A stretch of DNA of 64,000 nt from Lacticaseibacillus sharpeae JCM 1186 = DSM 20505 (GCF_001436225.1 NZ_AYYO01000003.1:1-64000), one strand, 5' to 3'; counted from the first letter of the stretch, positions 27,877 to 39,800 are shown. A program made the numbers and translations. Notes: generated by a model not told the origin, from the sequence alone.

Positions 27877-27916
27877 GTAAATAGGATTGATTGCATCACT
27901 AACTGGAGGCCACGGA

Positions 27917-28810
27917 ATGACAGAAGCAGATAACAAGATTGAATTAGTGATTATTTCCGGAATGTCCGGAGCGGGGAAGACCGTTGCCATGCAGGCCTTT
28001 GAGGACTTGGGCTATTTTTGTATCGATAACATGCCGCCAGCACTGATTCCGAAGTTCTGGGAGCTGCTGGAGAATTCAGGCAAGATCAAGAAGGTCGCGC
28101 TGGTTGTGGACATGCGCAGTCGGGCCTTTTACGACCAAATTGTTGATGTGCTGCACGAAATGGAGAACACTGAATCGGTTCACGCCCGGATTATTTTCCT
28201 TGACGCCACGGATACCGAACTGGTTTCGCGCTATAAGGAAACACGGCGGTCCCACCCGCTCGCCATGGAAGGGCGGCTCATGGATGGCATCAACAAGGAA
28301 CGCGAACTGCTCAAGCCATTGCGCAACCACGCGGCGGTAATCATCGACACGAGCAACCTCAGCCCGCGTGAGTTGCGGGAAGAGCTGTTTGCCAGCTTCA
28401 AGAACGAGAAGAAGCCGGTATTCCACATCGAAGTGATGAGTTTCGGGTTCAAATACGGTTTGCCAATCGACGCGGATATCGTGATGGACGTGCGCTTCTT
28501 GCCGAACCCATACTACATTCCGGAACTGAAGGAGAAGAACGGCGAGGACAAGGCCGTCTACGATTACGTGATGGGCAACCCCATGGCCGAGAACTTCTAC
28601 CAGCAATACAGCAAGATGCTGCACGACATCATGCCGGCGTACATCAAGGAAGGCAAAACGAGCCTGACGATTGCGATTGGTTGTACTGGGGGCCAGCACC
28701 GGAGCGTGGCCTTCGCGCGGCGCATCGGCAACAGCTTTAAGAACGAATATCCTGTGGACGTGACGCACCGTGATGCCCACAAGCGAAAGGAAACGGTGAA
28801 CCGCTCATGA
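27917..28810 (+). CDS. rapZ: RNase adapter/nucleotide-binding protein RapZ (YvcJ)
   Basis: 297 residues from the ATG at 27917, with GGAGG upstream; the in-frame start at 27887 lacks a site. P-loop GMSGAGKT at residues 15-22, the [11 protein letters not shown] segment and C-terminal [13 protein letters not shown] are family hallmarks. In Gram-positive bacteria YvcJ binds and hydrolyses GTP; E. coli RapZ binds GlmZ sRNA and glucosamine-6-phosphate. First gene of rapZ-yvcK-whiA; ATGA overlap with yvcK. Confidence 0.94.
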   Translation: MTEADNKIELVIISGMSGAGKTVAMQAFEDLGYFCIDNMPPALIPKFWELLENSGKIKKVALVVDMRSRAFYDQIVDVLHEMENTESVHARIIFLDATDTELVSRYKETRRSHPLAMEGRLMDGINKERELLKPLRNHAAVIIDTSNLSPRELREELFASFKNEKKPVFHIEVMSFGFKYGLPIDADIVMDVRFLPNPYYIPELKEKNGEDKAVYDYVMGNPMAENFYQQYSKMLHDIMPAYIKEGKTSLTIAIGCTGGQHRSVAFARRIGNSFKNEYPVDVTHRDAHKRKETVNRS

Positions 28811-29835
28811 CCGCAGACCACAAAATAATTCGGGTTATTCGGGGACGCCGGCCCAAAGTCGTTGTGATTGGCGGGGGGACGGGCCTGCCCGTCATCGTCA
28901 AAGCCCTGCACAACCAAAACGCCGACGTCACCGCCGTCGTGACTGTTGCCGACGACGGGGGCTCCAGTGGCGCCCTGCGCAACTACATTAACGTTGTGCC
29001 GCCTGGTGATATTCGGAACGTCATGGTGGCGCTGTCCGACATGCCCGCATTGCAGCGAGAAGTGTTTCAGTACCGTTTTGCCAGCACCGACTCGTTCTTT
29101 GCTGGCCACGCCATTGGCAATCTGATCATCGCGGCGCTGTCCGAGATGCAAGGCGGGATTTTCAGCGCCATCCAGCAGCTCAGCGCGATGATGCAGGTCG
29201 ACGGGCACGTATACCCTGCCTGCAACACGCCGCTAACCCTGAATGCCGAATTCAGTGATGGTTCGACGCTGGCGGGGGAAGCTGAAATCACTGCCGCAGG
29301 GAAGATGATTAAGCGCGTCTGGGTGACCCGCAGTGATAATGGGGGACAGCCGGCCGCCGAGCAGGAAGTGATTGACGCAATCATGGACGCCGACGTGGTG
29401 GTTATGGGCCCCGGGAGTTTATTCACCAGCATTTTGCCCAACCTGATGATTAAGAACGTGGGCGATGCCGTGCTCAAAACCAAGGCGGAAGTCATCTACA
29501 TCGTCAACATCATGACGCAAAAGGGCGAAACGGATAACTTCACCGATGCCGACCACGTGCGCGTGTTGCACAACCACCTGCACCAGGACTTCGTGGACAC
29601 CGTGCTCGTCAACATCGAGCACGTACCTGTTGGGTATCTGGATACGCAGAAGTATACCGAAATCTCCACCAGGCCCGTCCGCAGTGACTACGCCGGGTTG
29701 CGCAAGATGGGGTGCCGGGTGATTTCCTCCGACTTCCTCGAATTACGCGGCGGTGGGGTTTTCCACGACGGGAACAAGGTCGCGGACGAAATCATGAATT
29801 TAGCCTTCCAAGCCAACTTAAAGAATAAGAGGTGA
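28807..29835 (+). CDS. yvcK: Gluconeogenesis/morphogenesis factor YvcK (CofD-like)
   Basis: 342 residues, start overlapping the rapZ stop by 4 nt. N-terminal dinucleotide-fold motif [13 protein letters not shown], then VADDGGSSG and [11 protein letters not shown], characteristic of the UPF0052/CofD superfamily. YvcK binds UDP-sugars and is needed for normal cell shape on gluconeogenic carbon. Normal length. Confidence 0.94.
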   Translation: MTADHKIIRVIRGRRPKVVVIGGGTGLPVIVKALHNQNADVTAVVTVADDGGSSGALRNYINVVPPGDIRNVMVALSDMPALQREVFQYRFASTDSFFAGHAIGNLIIAALSEMQGGIFSAIQQLSAMMQVDGHVYPACNTPLTLNAEFSDGSTLAGEAEITAAGKMIKRVWVTRSDNGGQPAAEQEVIDAIMDADVVVMGPGSLFTSILPNLMIKNVGDAVLKTKAEVIYIVNIMTQKGETDNFTDADHVRVLHNHLHQDFVDTVLVNIEHVPVGYLDTQKYTEISTRPVRSDYAGLRKMGCRVISSDFLELRGGGVFHDGNKVADEIMNLAFQANLKNKR

Positions 29836-29839
29836 CACA

Positions 29840-30784
29840 ATGGCGAGTTTTGCCAGTCAGGTCAAAAAAGAACTGACCCAACTAGAGGTCCATCCGGAAC
29901 ACGCGAAGGCGGAACTATCCGCGCTGATTCGCATGAACGGGACATTAACCATCGTGAACCACCAGCTGGGCCTAGACGTCCAGACGGAAAATCCGGCAAT
30001 TGCGCGGCGCCTGTACGCACTGATTCGGCAGTTGTACAAGCAGGAAGCCAACCTCATTGTGCGCCGGAAAATGAAACTGAAGAAGAACAACCAGTACGTG
30101 GTGCGTCTCAGCCACGACGTGAAGCCGATGCTCCAGGACCTCTCGATTCTTGATCCGCTGGGCCTGAGCATTAACACCGCGGTGGCCGATAGCGTGCTGA
30201 ACGAACCGCAGCGGATGCGGTCGTACCTGCGCGGTGCGTTTTTGGCGGGCGGGTCGGTGAATAATCCCGAAACCAGTCGCTACCACCTAGAAATCTACTC
30301 CCTTTATGCTGACCACAATGAAGGCATTATGCAGATGATGAACCACTTCGACCTGAACGCCCGCACCGTGGCGCGCCGCAGTGGCAACATTGTTTACTTG
30401 AAGGAAGCCGAAAAAATTGCGGATTTCCTGAACGTCATCGGCGCGACGAACGCCATGCTGAAGTTCGAAGATGTGCGGATTATGCGCGACATGCGCAATT
30501 CGGTCAACCGGCTCGTGAACTGCGAGACGGCGAACATGTCGAAGACGGTCAACGCCGCCCAGAAGCAGATTGACAACATCAAGTTCATCCAGGCCCACGG
30601 CGGTTTGGATCAGCTGCCGGTTCGCCTCGCCGAGATGGCGCAAGTGCGCGTTGACCACCCAGAAGTATCGTTGACGGAGCTGGGGACGCTGGTTCCTGGT
30701 GGCCCGATTTCCAAATCTGGGGTTAACCACCGGCTCCGCAAGCTGAACGAGCTAGCGGAGTCCATGCGCGCGAACTTAGCTTAA
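29840..30784 (+). CDS. whiA: DNA-binding protein WhiA
   Basis: 314 residues with AGAGGTG upstream. The N-terminal part resembles a LAGLIDADG homing-endonuclease fold ([17 protein letters not shown]), and the C-terminal helix-turn-helix is seen at [22 protein letters not shown]. In Bacillus WhiA binds DNA and affects chromosome segregation and division. Last gene of the conserved trio. Confidence 0.95.
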   Translation: MASFASQVKKELTQLEVHPEHAKAELSALIRMNGTLTIVNHQLGLDVQTENPAIARRLYALIRQLYKQEANLIVRRKMKLKKNNQYVVRLSHDVKPMLQDLSILDPLGLSINTAVADSVLNEPQRMRSYLRGAFLAGGSVNNPETSRYHLEIYSLYADHNEGIMQMMNHFDLNARTVARRSGNIVYLKEAEKIADFLNVIGATNAMLKFEDVRIMRDMRNSVNRLVNCETANMSKTVNAAQKQIDNIKFIQAHGGLDQLPVRLAEMAQVRVDHPEVSLTELGTLVPGGPISKSGVNHRLRKLNELAESMRANLA

Positions 30785-30794
30785 GGTAGTCAAA

Positions 30795-30836
30795 AAAGCC
30801 CGTGCCCACTAATTGAAGTGGACACGGGCTTTATTT
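30795..30836. terminator. Bidirectional terminator between whiA and clpP
   Basis: A 16-bp stem with one mismatch (30795-30810 with 30817-30832), A-run before and T-rich run after; placed between convergent genes. Confidence 0.88.
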
Positions 30837-30844
30837 TGCAGAAT

Positions 30845-31429
30845 TTACTTCTTGTTGCCGGTCAGAATATCGTCAATGAGGCCATATTCCTTAGCTTCGT
30901 CAGCGGAAAGGTAGTGGTCACGTTCTGTGTCCGCCTTAACCTTCTCGATTGGCTGACCAGATGCATCAGCGAGCATCTTGGTGAGCTTCTCCCGCGCCTT
31001 CAGAATCTGCTGGGCAGCGATTTCGATTTCGGTTTGCTGGCCCTGAGCGCCGCCAAGTGGCTGGTGGATGAGGACTTCTGAGTTAGGCAGGGCAAAACGC
31101 TTGCCCTTGGTCCCGCATGCGAGCAGCACACTGGCCATGGAAGCAGCCATGCCGACCGCAATCGTCTGGACGTCGGACTTGATGAGGTTCATCGTGTCGA
31201 GGATTGCGAGCCCGGAAGTAATCACACCACCTGGGGAGTTAATGTACAGGTAAATGTCTTTGTCTGAGTCTTGCGCGTCCAGGAAGAGGAGCTGCGCAAT
31301 AATTGTGTTGGCCATCTGGTCGTTGATCTCGCCGGACAGCATGATGATGCGGTCCTTGAGCAGGCGGGAGTAGATATCGTAGGCGCGTTCGCCGCGGCTA
31401 GTCTGTTCAATAACTGTAGGTACTAACAT
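30845..31429 (-). CDS. clpP: ATP-dependent Clp protease proteolytic subunit
   Basis: 194 residues on minus. The start is the ATG whose complement is 31427-31429, with AGGAGGT 7 nt upstream; a longer reading to 31474 has no site. Catalytic S97 in GMAASMAS and H122 in LIHQPLGG are visible, and D171 lies in the expected segment. It forms the barrel protease that works with ClpX/ClpC/ClpE. The promoter carries a CtsR operator. Confidence 0.97.
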   Translation of the reverse strand: MLVPTVIEQTSRGERAYDIYSRLLKDRIIMLSGEINDQMANTIIAQLLFLDAQDSDKDIYLYINSPGGVITSGLAILDTMNLIKSDVQTIAVGMAASMASVLLACGTKGKRFALPNSEVLIHQPLGGAQGQQTEIEIAAQQILKAREKLTKMLADASGQPIEKVKADTERDHYLSADEAKEYGLIDDILTGNKK

Positions 31430-31493
31430 GGGATACCTCCTAAATAATAGAGAATTAGCGGGTACGTTTGGCACTCGTTTTATTACAGTGCTA

Positions 31494-31523
31494 ACATTAC
31501 ACCAAACGTCAAACTAGGTCAAA
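31494..31523 (-). promoter_or_regulatory. clpP promoter with CtsR operator
   Basis: On the minus strand TTGACC (complement of 31517-31522), a 17-bp spacer and TAATGT (complement of 31494-31499). The plus strand reads GTCAAA-CTA-GGTCAAA at 31508-31523, matching the CtsR heptad direct repeat with 3-nt spacing and covering the -35. Confidence 0.88.
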
Positions 31524-31631
31524 TGATTTGCAATGTTTTTTGCGTACAAATCAGCGCTTTGCCTGAGTATAAGCCATCTGGATTCAGGCTGACAACTAAT
31601 GCGGGACACAAAGGCTGAGGTGTCGGCGGGG

Positions 31632-31667
31632 AAAACAAAAAACGCCACTGCCGAATGACAGTGACGC
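31632..31667 (-). terminator. Terminator of the tRNA-Arg transcript
   Basis: The stem GCGTCACTG/CAGTGGCGT (complement of 31642-31667) is followed on minus by six T. Confidence 0.8.
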
Positions 31668-31674
31668 TAGACGA

Positions 31675-31746
31675 TGCGCAGCCCGGGAGTCGAACCCGGA
31701 TTTCGAGAACCGGAATCTCACGTGCGATCCATTACACTAACCGCGC
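31675..31746 (-). tRNA. tRNA-Arg (anticodon CCG)
   Basis: 72 nt fold into a full cloverleaf. The acceptor stem GCGCGGT/GCTGCGC has two wobbles, the D-stem is GTGT/GCAC, the anticodon stem TGAGA/TCTCG closes loop TTCCGGT, and the T-arm is CCGGG-TTCGACT-CCCGG. Discriminator A; CCA not encoded. The anticodon CCG reads CGG codons, frequent in the GC-rich genes here. Confidence 0.93.
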
Positions 31747-31759
31747 AAAGTACTTAACT

Positions 31760-31788
31760 ATAATATCTGGTATGTGGCAAAATTGCAA
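31760..31788 (-). promoter_or_regulatory. tRNA-Arg promoter
   Basis: On minus, TTGCAA (complement of 31783-31788), exact 17-bp spacer, TATTAT (complement of 31760-31765), 14 nt before the tRNA. Confidence 0.75.
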
Positions 31789-32145
31789 GTGTTTTACGCA
31801 AAGCTACGGGTGGTTTTAGTGCGGCCAGGGGGCATATATAGAATAGACTGAGCGTTGACAGTGTGCGTAAATCGTGCAGCCGGCCCGTTTTGTCCGGTAT
31901 TGCGGCGAAACCGGCGCAACTTTTGGCTTGCCGGACATGAATTTTAGTTATAGAACGTTTTCATAATGACGGTTAGGGGCTTTCATTAAATAGTAATTAG
32001 ATACAATCCGAATGTATGACCGAACGGATTGCCCAATCAAGGGGTTATATGTGCGTAAAATGCGAACGAAAAAACAAGTTGTTGCAAAAATGCTTCCATA
32101 ATCCGAATTTTCTGCCTGAAAATTGTGACGTTTTGCCTCCACGCC
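31789..32145. other. Long non-coding interval upstream of cggR
   Basis: No credible gene is seen here on either strand. The clearest structure is an inverted repeat, TGTCCGG at 31891-31897 with CCGGACA at 31931-31937, enclosing TTGCG/CGCAA (31900-31904 with 31915-31919). The part from about 31940 to 32130 is AT-rich. It may hold operators for the glycolytic operon, but none was identified. Confidence 0.5.
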
Positions 32146-32175
32146 TTGCATTCGCTTCCCGGGGGTTGTTATAAT
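32146..32175 (+). promoter_or_regulatory. Promoter of the cggR-gap operon
   Basis: TTGCAT at 32146, 18-bp spacer, TATAAT at 32170 with TG one base upstream (extended -10). Leader to cggR is about 110 nt. Confidence 0.75.
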
Positions 32176-32289
32176 AAGAACCGTTGGTAAGGAGGACGGC
32201 TTGCACCGGTAATCCAAAATTTTTTTACAGTTGATGGGTCGCTTTAAGGACCTGTTGGCCGCCAAACGTCCCACAAAGAAGGAAGAGTT

Positions 32290-33327
32290 ATGCAATCTGA
32301 TTTTGCCTGGATTGAGGCCATCGCGCCAGACATGCTGGCCGTGGCCACAAAACGCTATCAGATTCTTCAATATGTGGGGTGGATGGAGCCGGTTGGGCGC
32401 CGCGCACTTGCTGACCAGATGCACACAACTGAACGCATGTTACGCACCGAAGTTGATTTTATGCGACGCCAAGGACTCCTAGAGAGTTCCCGCAGCGGCA
32501 TGGTTTTAACCGCTAAGGGCCGTGATGTGTTTGCCAGCATGGATGACTTCATGAATCAGGTGCTCGGAATTCGTTCCGACGAGAAGGCACTGGCGAAACG
32601 CTTGGGGATTGAACATTGCCTCATCGTTTCGGGGGATGCTGATCAAAGCAGCCGGGTTCTGGATGACATGGGCAAGAATCTTGCCAGAATGATGCAATTA
32701 TTGCTGCCAACCGGGCGGCAAACAATCGCGGTCATGGGTGGGACGACATTGGCCCGGGCAGCACGGCAGTTCAGTTTCCAGCTCTCGACCGGGCGCGATT
32801 TGGTGTTTGTGCCAGCTCGCGGTGGGGTCGGCGAGACAGTTGACATTCAGGCAAACTCCGTGGCTGCGGCAATGGCGCAGTCAACGGGGGGCACTTACAA
32901 GGTGCTTTACATTCCCGAAAATGTCAGCGAAGAAACCTACCAACCACTATTAAAGGAACCAAGTGTTAAGGAAGTATTGGAACTGATTGACAATAGTTCC
33001 GTAGTGATTCATAGTGTAGGAGAAGCATTGGTAATGGCCCGGCGGCGGAACATGCCGACCGACATCCAGAAAATGCTTCGTGAGCACCATGCGGTCGCAG
33101 AAACATTCGGCACGTTTTTCGATGCCGATGGCCAGGTGGTGTACAAGATTCCGAAAATCGGTTTGAGGATTAGGGATCTTGATAATATTCCGTTCGTCTT
33201 TGCAATTGCCGGCGGCCGTAGTAAGGCCAAAGCAATTGAGGCGTACATGCAACACGCACCCAAGCAGACGTGGTTAATCACCGATGCGGGTGCGGCAAAC
33301 TCGATTTTAACCGGGGGAACCCGTTAA
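32290..33327 (+). CDS. cggR: Central glycolytic genes regulator CggR (SorC family)
   Basis: 345 residues, ATG behind AAGGAAGAG. N-terminal winged helix-turn-helix (about 20-95) with the family segment KRYQILQYVGWMEPVGRRAL, then a SorC-type sugar-phosphate-binding domain (MGGTTLARAARQF, GGRSKAKAIEAYM). CggR represses the gap operon and is released by fructose-1,6-bisphosphate. Directly upstream of gap, 38 bp apart, which fixes the identity. Its codon use is ordinary, unlike the four enzyme genes that follow. Confidence 0.95.
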   Translation: MQSDFAWIEAIAPDMLAVATKRYQILQYVGWMEPVGRRALADQMHTTERMLRTEVDFMRRQGLLESSRSGMVLTAKGRDVFASMDDFMNQVLGIRSDEKALAKRLGIEHCLIVSGDADQSSRVLDDMGKNLARMMQLLLPTGRQTIAVMGGTTLARAARQFSFQLSTGRDLVFVPARGGVGETVDIQANSVAAAMAQSTGGTYKVLYIPENVSEETYQPLLKEPSVKEVLELIDNSSVVIHSVGEALVMARRRNMPTDIQKMLREHHAVAETFGTFFDADGQVVYKIPKIGLRIRDLDNIPFVFAIAGGRSKAKAIEAYMQHAPKQTWLITDAGAANSILTGGTR

Positions 33328-33365
33328 AATAAAACTTCTCATTTCCTAAAGGAGGAAATTTTAAC

Positions 33366-34391
33366 ATGACTGTTAAGATTGGTATCAACGGTTTCGGCCG
33401 TATTGGCCGTTTGGCTTTCCGTCGTATCCACGAACTTGGTGCAAAGTCCAGTGACATCGAAGTTGTCGCTATCAACGACTTGACCACCCCAGCAATGCTG
33501 GCACACCTTCTCAAGTACGACTCAACCCACGGTACTTTTGATGGCGAAATCAGCGCAACCGACAACTCCATCATTGTTGATGGTAAGGAATACCCTGTTT
33601 ACGCTGAAGCAGACGCAAACAACATTCCTTGGGTTAAGAACGACGGTGTTGACTACGTTCTCGAATGCACCGGCTTCTACACCTCTGAAGAGAAGGCACA
33701 GGCTCACATCAACGCTGGTGCTAAGCGTGTTCTGATCTCTGCCCCAGCCGGCAAGATCAAGACCATCGTTTACAACGTTAACCACGAAAGCCTTACCTCC
33801 GACGACCGTATCGTCTCCGCTGGTTCTTGCACGACCAACTGTCTTGCACCAATGGCATACTTCCTGAACAAGGCCTTCGGTATCGAAGTTGGTACCATGA
33901 CCACGGTTCACGCTTACACTGGTACCCAGAAGCTTCTGGATGCACCTGTTCGCGGTGGTAACAAGCGTGCTGCACGTTCTGCTGCTTACAACACCATTCC
34001 TCACACGACTGGTGCTGCTAAGGCTATCGGTCTGGTTATCCCAGAACTCCTTGGCAAGCTTCAGGGCCACGCACAGCGTGTTGCTGTTCCTGATGGTTCC
34101 CTTACAGAACTCGTTTCCATCCTCAGCAAGAAGGTTACTGCTGACGAAGTTAACGAAACTCTTCGCAAGGCTACTGAAGGCAACGAATCCTTCGGTTACA
34201 ACGCTGACGAAGTCGTTTCTGGCGACATCGTAGGTACAACTTACGGTTCAATCTTCGACCCTACTCAGACCGAAGTTACAACCGCAGGCGACTACCAGCT
34301 TGTTAAGACCGTTGCTTGGTACGACAACGAATACGGCTTCACTTGCCAGATGGTTCGTACCCTGCTTGCATTCGCAAAGCTTGCTGACTAA
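33366..34391 (+). CDS. gap: Glyceraldehyde-3-phosphate dehydrogenase
   Basis: 341 residues, start behind AAAGGAGG. NAD-binding [13 protein letters not shown] at the N-terminus, catalytic C155 in [12 protein letters not shown], and the S-loop and C-terminal [11 protein letters not shown] motifs intact. Glycolytic NAD-dependent enzyme. Strongly biased codon set (GCT, CGT, GTT, AAC), as in the three genes that follow. A hairpin and a strong terminator after it allow gap to be transcribed apart from pgk. Confidence 0.97.
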   Translation: MTVKIGINGFGRIGRLAFRRIHELGAKSSDIEVVAINDLTTPAMLAHLLKYDSTHGTFDGEISATDNSIIVDGKEYPVYAEADANNIPWVKNDGVDYVLECTGFYTSEEKAQAHINAGAKRVLISAPAGKIKTIVYNVNHESLTSDDRIVSAGSCTTNCLAPMAYFLNKAFGIEVGTMTTVHAYTGTQKLLDAPVRGGNKRAARSAAYNTIPHTTGAAKAIGLVIPELLGKLQGHAQRVAVPDGSLTELVSILSKKVTADEVNETLRKATEGNESFGYNADEVVSGDIVGTTYGSIFDPTQTEVTTAGDYQLVKTVAWYDNEYGFTCQMVRTLLAFAKLAD

Positions 34392-34393
34392 TT

Positions 34394-34419
34394 TATTAGT
34401 CGCTATCTAGCGAATAATA
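34394..34419 (+). repeat. Hairpin directly after gap
   Basis: ATTAGTCGCTA (34395-34405) pairs with TAGCGAATAAT (34408-34418) with one mismatch, 3 nt after the gap stop. No T-run; possibly a 3'-end stabiliser. Confidence 0.5.
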
Positions 34420-34436
34420 GTTACACCGCACTGCCG

Positions 34437-34470
34437 AAAAGGGGAGGGAGGTTACTCCCTACCCCTTTTT
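34437..34470 (+). terminator. Intrinsic terminator between gap and pgk
   Basis: AAAAGGGGAGGGAG (34437-34450) pairs with CTCCCTACCCCTTTT (34455-34469, one bulged A) and a T-run follows. Confidence 0.88.
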
Positions 34471-34563
34471 GTATGTTTTCAGACATGCTGCCCACCACGT
34501 GCGGGCAACGCGTCCAATCTTTTACACACGCATTTACGCGTGCAAAATTAGGAGGAAATATTC

Positions 34564-35754
34564 GTGGCAAAACTTATCGTTTCTGACCTCGATGTTAAGG
34601 GCAAAAAGGTCCTTATCCGTGTCGACTTCAATGTTCCTATCAAGGATGGCGTTATTGGTAACGACAACCGTGTTGTAGCTGCTCTGCCTACCATCAAGTA
34701 CGTAATCGAACACGGTGGTAAGGCAATCCTGCTTTCTCACCTTGGCCGTATTAAGACTGAAGAAGACAAGGCTAAGCTGAGTCTTCGTCCAGTTGCAGAA
34801 CACCTTTCCGAACTTCTCGGCAAGCCTGTTACCTTCGTTCCTGCTACTCGCGGTAAGGAACTCGAAGATGCTATCGGCAACATGAACGATGGTGACGTCC
34901 TCGTTATGGAAAACACTCGTTTCGAAGACCTCGACGGCAAGAAGGAATCCGGCAACAACCCAGAACTGGGCAAGTACTGGGCAAGCCTTGGCGACCTGTT
35001 CGTCAACGATGCTTTCGGTACCGCACACCGTTCCCACGCTTCCAACGTCGGTATTGCTTCCAACATGAAGCAGACCGCTGCTGGTTTCTTGATGGAAAAG
35101 GAAATCAAGTTCTTGGGTGACGCCGTTGAAAACCCACAGCACCCATTCGTAGCTATCTTGGGTGGTGCTAAGGTTTCTGACAAGATCGGTGTGATCAAGA
35201 ACCTCATTCCTAAGGCTGACAAGATCATCGTCGGTGGTGGTATGACCTACACGTTCTACGAAGCTAAGGGTCTTTCCATTGGTAACTCCCTTGTTGAAGC
35301 AGACAAGGTTGACCTTGCTAAGGAAATCATCGCTGAAGCAGGCGACAAGCTCGTTCTGCCTATCGACAACGTTGTAGCAACCGAATTCAACAACGACGCT
35401 CCACACAAGACCGTCGAAGGTGACATTCCTGATGGCTACATGGCTCTTGATATCGGTGAAAAGTCCGTTGAACTCTTCAAGGAAACTCTGAAGGGTGCAA
35501 AGACTGTTGTTTGGAACGGCCCAATGGGTGTGTTCGAAATGAGCAACTTTGCTAAGGGTACTCTCGAAGTTGGTACCGCACTTGGTGACCTCAAGGATGC
35601 TACCACAATCATCGGTGGTGGGGACTCCACTGCTGCAGCCGTAGAACTTGGCCTTGCAGACAAGATTACCCACATCTCCACTGGTGGTGGTGCAAGTCTT
35701 GAATACCTTGAAGGTAAGGAATTGCCTGGTATCGCTGCTATTACCAACAAGTAA
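34564..35754 (+). CDS. pgk: Phosphoglycerate kinase
   Basis: 396 residues from a GTG start with AGGAGGA 6 nt upstream. N-terminal RVDFNVP, substrate-binding LLSHLGR, and C-terminal nucleotide-binding [10 protein letters not shown] are present. Forms ATP from 1,3-bisphosphoglycerate. Follows the gap terminator by 93 bp, so it may have its own start or rely on read-through. Biased codon use indicates high expression. Confidence 0.97.
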   Translation: MAKLIVSDLDVKGKKVLIRVDFNVPIKDGVIGNDNRVVAALPTIKYVIEHGGKAILLSHLGRIKTEEDKAKLSLRPVAEHLSELLGKPVTFVPATRGKELEDAIGNMNDGDVLVMENTRFEDLDGKKESGNNPELGKYWASLGDLFVNDAFGTAHRSHASNVGIASNMKQTAAGFLMEKEIKFLGDAVENPQHPFVAILGGAKVSDKIGVIKNLIPKADKIIVGGGMTYTFYEAKGLSIGNSLVEADKVDLAKEIIAEAGDKLVLPIDNVVATEFNNDAPHKTVEGDIPDGYMALDIGEKSVELFKETLKGAKTVVWNGPMGVFEMSNFAKGTLEVGTALGDLKDATTIIGGGDSTAAAVELGLADKITHISTGGGASLEYLEGKELPGIAAITNK

Positions 35755-35770
35755 TAACGCGTAACAAGTG

Positions 35771-35863
35771 ATTACTGCTCGAACTAACAATTGATCTGGC
35801 AGTTTGCCGGATGCTAAGCACGGAAGGACGCTTGTGTGCTTAGCTGTTAGTTCGAAGCGTAAT
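35771..35863 (+). other. Three-way-junction inverted repeat between pgk and tpiA
   Basis: Outer arms ATTAC at 35771-35775 with GTAAT at 35859-35863, and CGAACTAACA at 35780-35789 with TGTTAGTTCG at 35845-35854. Between them are two hairpins with no spacer: 35794-35801/35805-35812 (8 bp, 3-nt loop) and 35813-35821/35836-35844 (9 bp, perfect, 14-nt loop). The second hairpin abuts the outer arm. No T-run follows. It could be a cis RNA element, a processing site or a small mobile repeat. Confidence 0.65.
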
Positions 35864-35877
35864 TGCGCCGCGGCTAA

Positions 35878-36690
<813 letters not shown>

Positions 36691-36803
36691 TTATCTAACT
36701 GATTTAGGCAGCAAGCTGCTGCTGAATTTCGTTTAATTTAGTCCTAAAAAACCGGATAAAGCGGTATCACCGCAACATAACAATATGCTTAAGCGCGCTT
36801 ATT

Positions 36804-36812
36804 TGTTAAAAT
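36804..36812 (+). promoter_or_regulatory. Probable extended -10 for eno
   Basis: TG-T-TAAAAT at 36804-36812 in the 192-bp tpiA-eno gap, with no good -35. A small perfect hairpin (GCGGT-ATC-ACCGC) lies upstream in the same gap. Confidence 0.45.
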
Positions 36813-36855
36813 ATGTTGTGGGGTAGAACGCTTTGTCCACCCAACAAAGCCGTAA

Positions 36856-38190
<1,335 letters not shown>

Positions 38191-38210
38191 TTTAGCTGCA
38201 TAGCTAAGTC

Positions 38211-38250
38211 AAAACGGCGCCCCACAGGCATTCTGTGGAGCGCCGTTTTT
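38211..38250 (+). terminator. Intrinsic terminator after eno
   Basis: AAAACGGCGC (38211-38220) and CCCACAG pair with CTGTGG and GCGCCGTTTT, with one mismatch, then T-run to 38250. Confidence 0.92.
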
Positions 38251-38284
38251 GTGTTTAGCGACATTATTTTGCGCGTAATCCGAT

Positions 38285-38314
38285 GTAGAAGTTGAACTTC
38301 TACAACATCAAGAA
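38285..38314 (+). repeat. Duplicate of eno 3' coding sequence within a palindrome
   Basis: 18 nt at 38297-38314 are identical to the eno tail at 38160-38177 (codons for FYNIK). Its first part also forms a 9-bp arm palindrome, GTAGAAGTT/AACTTCTAC, at 38285-38303. It lies outside any gene, beyond the eno terminator. Confidence 0.7.
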
Positions 38315-38347
38315 GCTTAAAATCGCTGTGGCTATCCAATTGTGATT

Positions 38348-38380
38348 AAAAAAACCTCGAACCGTGGTCACGGTCCGAGG
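38348..38380 (-). terminator. Terminator of cfa
   Basis: Stem CCTCG-x-ACCGTG/CACGGT-x-CGAGG (complement of 38355-38380) with a seven-T run on the minus strand. Confidence 0.88.
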
Positions 38381-38393
38381 TCAAAAGCCACAT

Positions 38394-39578
38394 TTACTTG
38401 TACATGTATTCACGTGTCATTGGCAATGTCTTGCCGGAAGCACCCTTGTTGAGCAGGTACTGAATGACGTCAATGTTGCCGGATTCGAATGAAGCGGCAC
38501 ATGCCTGCAGGTACAAGTCCCACATGCGGGTGAACTCTTCGCCCATCATGTCCTGCACCTGGTCCCGGACGGCGTTGAAGTTGTCGTCCCACATCTCGGT
38601 GGTGCGCTGGTAGTGGCGGCGCAGGGGTTCGAGGTCGTTCACCTGGAGGCCAGCGTCAATGATGTGGCCGAGGTTCTCGGTCAAACCAGGGACGTAACCA
38701 CCGGGGAAGATGTACTTGGTGAGCCAGGCGTTCGTGGCGCCACCTTGCTGCCGCGTAATCCCGTGAATCAGGGCCGTCCCGTCATTCTTCATGAAGCGGG
38801 CAACATCCTTGAAGTACAGGCCGAGGTTCTCTTCACCAACGTGTTCGAACATGCCAACTGAGGTCACGTAATCGAAAGGTTCGTGCTTCAGTTCGCGGTA
38901 GTCACACAGGAAGATTTCTGCTTGGTCTTCCAGGTGTTCTTCCTTGATCTTGTTCTGGACGAAATCGAATTGTTCCTGGGACAAGGTGATGCCGGCAACG
39001 TGCAAGTTGTATTCCTTGGCTGCCGTCAGCATGAGTGTGCCCCAACCGCAACCGATGTCGAGCAGGGTGCGTCCTGGCTGGGGGTCCAGCTTCCGCAAAA
39101 TGTGGTGTACCTTGTGCATCTGCGCCTTGGCCAGGGTGTCGTCATCGTGCTCAAAGTAGGCACAGGAATACGTCATCGTTGGGTCGAGCCAGAGGCGGTA
39201 GAAGTCATTGCCGACGTCGTAGTGCTTCTGGATATCCTTCTTGCTGGCGCGCTCACTGTGGGATTGCTTGGGGATAATCCGCATGAGCTTGCTATTGCGC
39301 ATGAATGAATCTGCGCTTTCGTAGGCGGCCGTGAGTAACTTCTGCAATGGCCGGCCAGCACCCTCAACTTCAATGTCGCCTTGTTGGTAAGCTTCACCGA
39401 GTGCGAGGGACGCGTTCTTGGTTAATTCTTTAACCGGAATTGCCTTCTTGAAAGTGATGGTGGCGTCAACTTTGCCGTCGCCATAGGTTTCAGTCGTACC
39501 GTCCCAATAGTTCACGGTTACGGTGATGTCCTTGAAGGAACTAGCGAACATCTTTGCGTACAGTGTTTTCTCGAGCAT
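38394..39578 (-). CDS. cfa: Cyclopropane-fatty-acyl-phospholipid synthase
   Basis: 394 residues, minus strand, GGAGG before the ATG. Central SAM-binding motif [13 protein letters not shown], preceded by [14 protein letters not shown] and followed by the active-site region [12 protein letters not shown]. It methylenates unsaturated acyl chains of membrane phospholipids using S-adenosylmethionine. Monocistronic between its own terminator and a 220-bp upstream gap. Confidence 0.95.
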   Translation of the reverse strand: MLEKTLYAKMFASSFKDITVTVNYWDGTTETYGDGKVDATITFKKAIPVKELTKNASLALGEAYQQGDIEVEGAGRPLQKLLTAAYESADSFMRNSKLMRIIPKQSHSERASKKDIQKHYDVGNDFYRLWLDPTMTYSCAYFEHDDDTLAKAQMHKVHHILRKLDPQPGRTLLDIGCGWGTLMLTAAKEYNLHVAGITLSQEQFDFVQNKIKEEHLEDQAEIFLCDYRELKHEPFDYVTSVGMFEHVGEENLGLYFKDVARFMKNDGTALIHGITRQQGGATNAWLTKYIFPGGYVPGLTENLGHIIDAGLQVNDLEPLRRHYQRTTEMWDDNFNAVRDQVQDMMGEEFTRMWDLYLQACAASFESGNIDVIQYLLNKGASGKTLPMTREYMYK

Positions 39579-39740
39579 AATGAACCTCCATCGTTAGTAT
39601 CATATCCAGTCTACAACTGAAATTATTTTCATGTAAGCACTACTTGCGTAAATGCCGTCAATATCGACCAATTGTCCTATGTTGGCCGACAAATCAGGGT
39701 TTGTGTTGCAAAAACTGAGACCAATTTTCTGAATATTTGA

Positions 39741-39787
39741 CAAAAACGGGTGCCGGCCGCAGCAGTTACGCTTTGGCCGGCACCCGT
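39741..39787 (-). terminator. Terminator of nrdHE
   Basis: A perfect 13-bp GC-rich stem (complement of 39746-39758 and 39775-39787) followed by a T-run on minus. Confidence 0.92.
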
Positions 39788-39800
39788 TAGCAGCAGGAGC

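Noticed and set aside
31951-31963. cre-like catabolite site before cggR (and a similar TAGAACG sequence at 36824 before eno)
   Set aside because: Both lack the TG and spacing of the cre consensus; the similarity is limited to a short AACG core.
31948-32424. 158-codon minus-strand frame upstream of and into cggR
   Set aside because: Covers the cggR promoter and start, has no ribosome site and no recognisable domain.
32234-32482. Possible small gene overlapping the start of cggR in another frame
   Set aside because: Starts in the cggR leader without a good ribosome site, overlaps cggR by about 190 nt out of frame, and its translation matches nothing I recognise. A leader-peptide role cannot be excluded.
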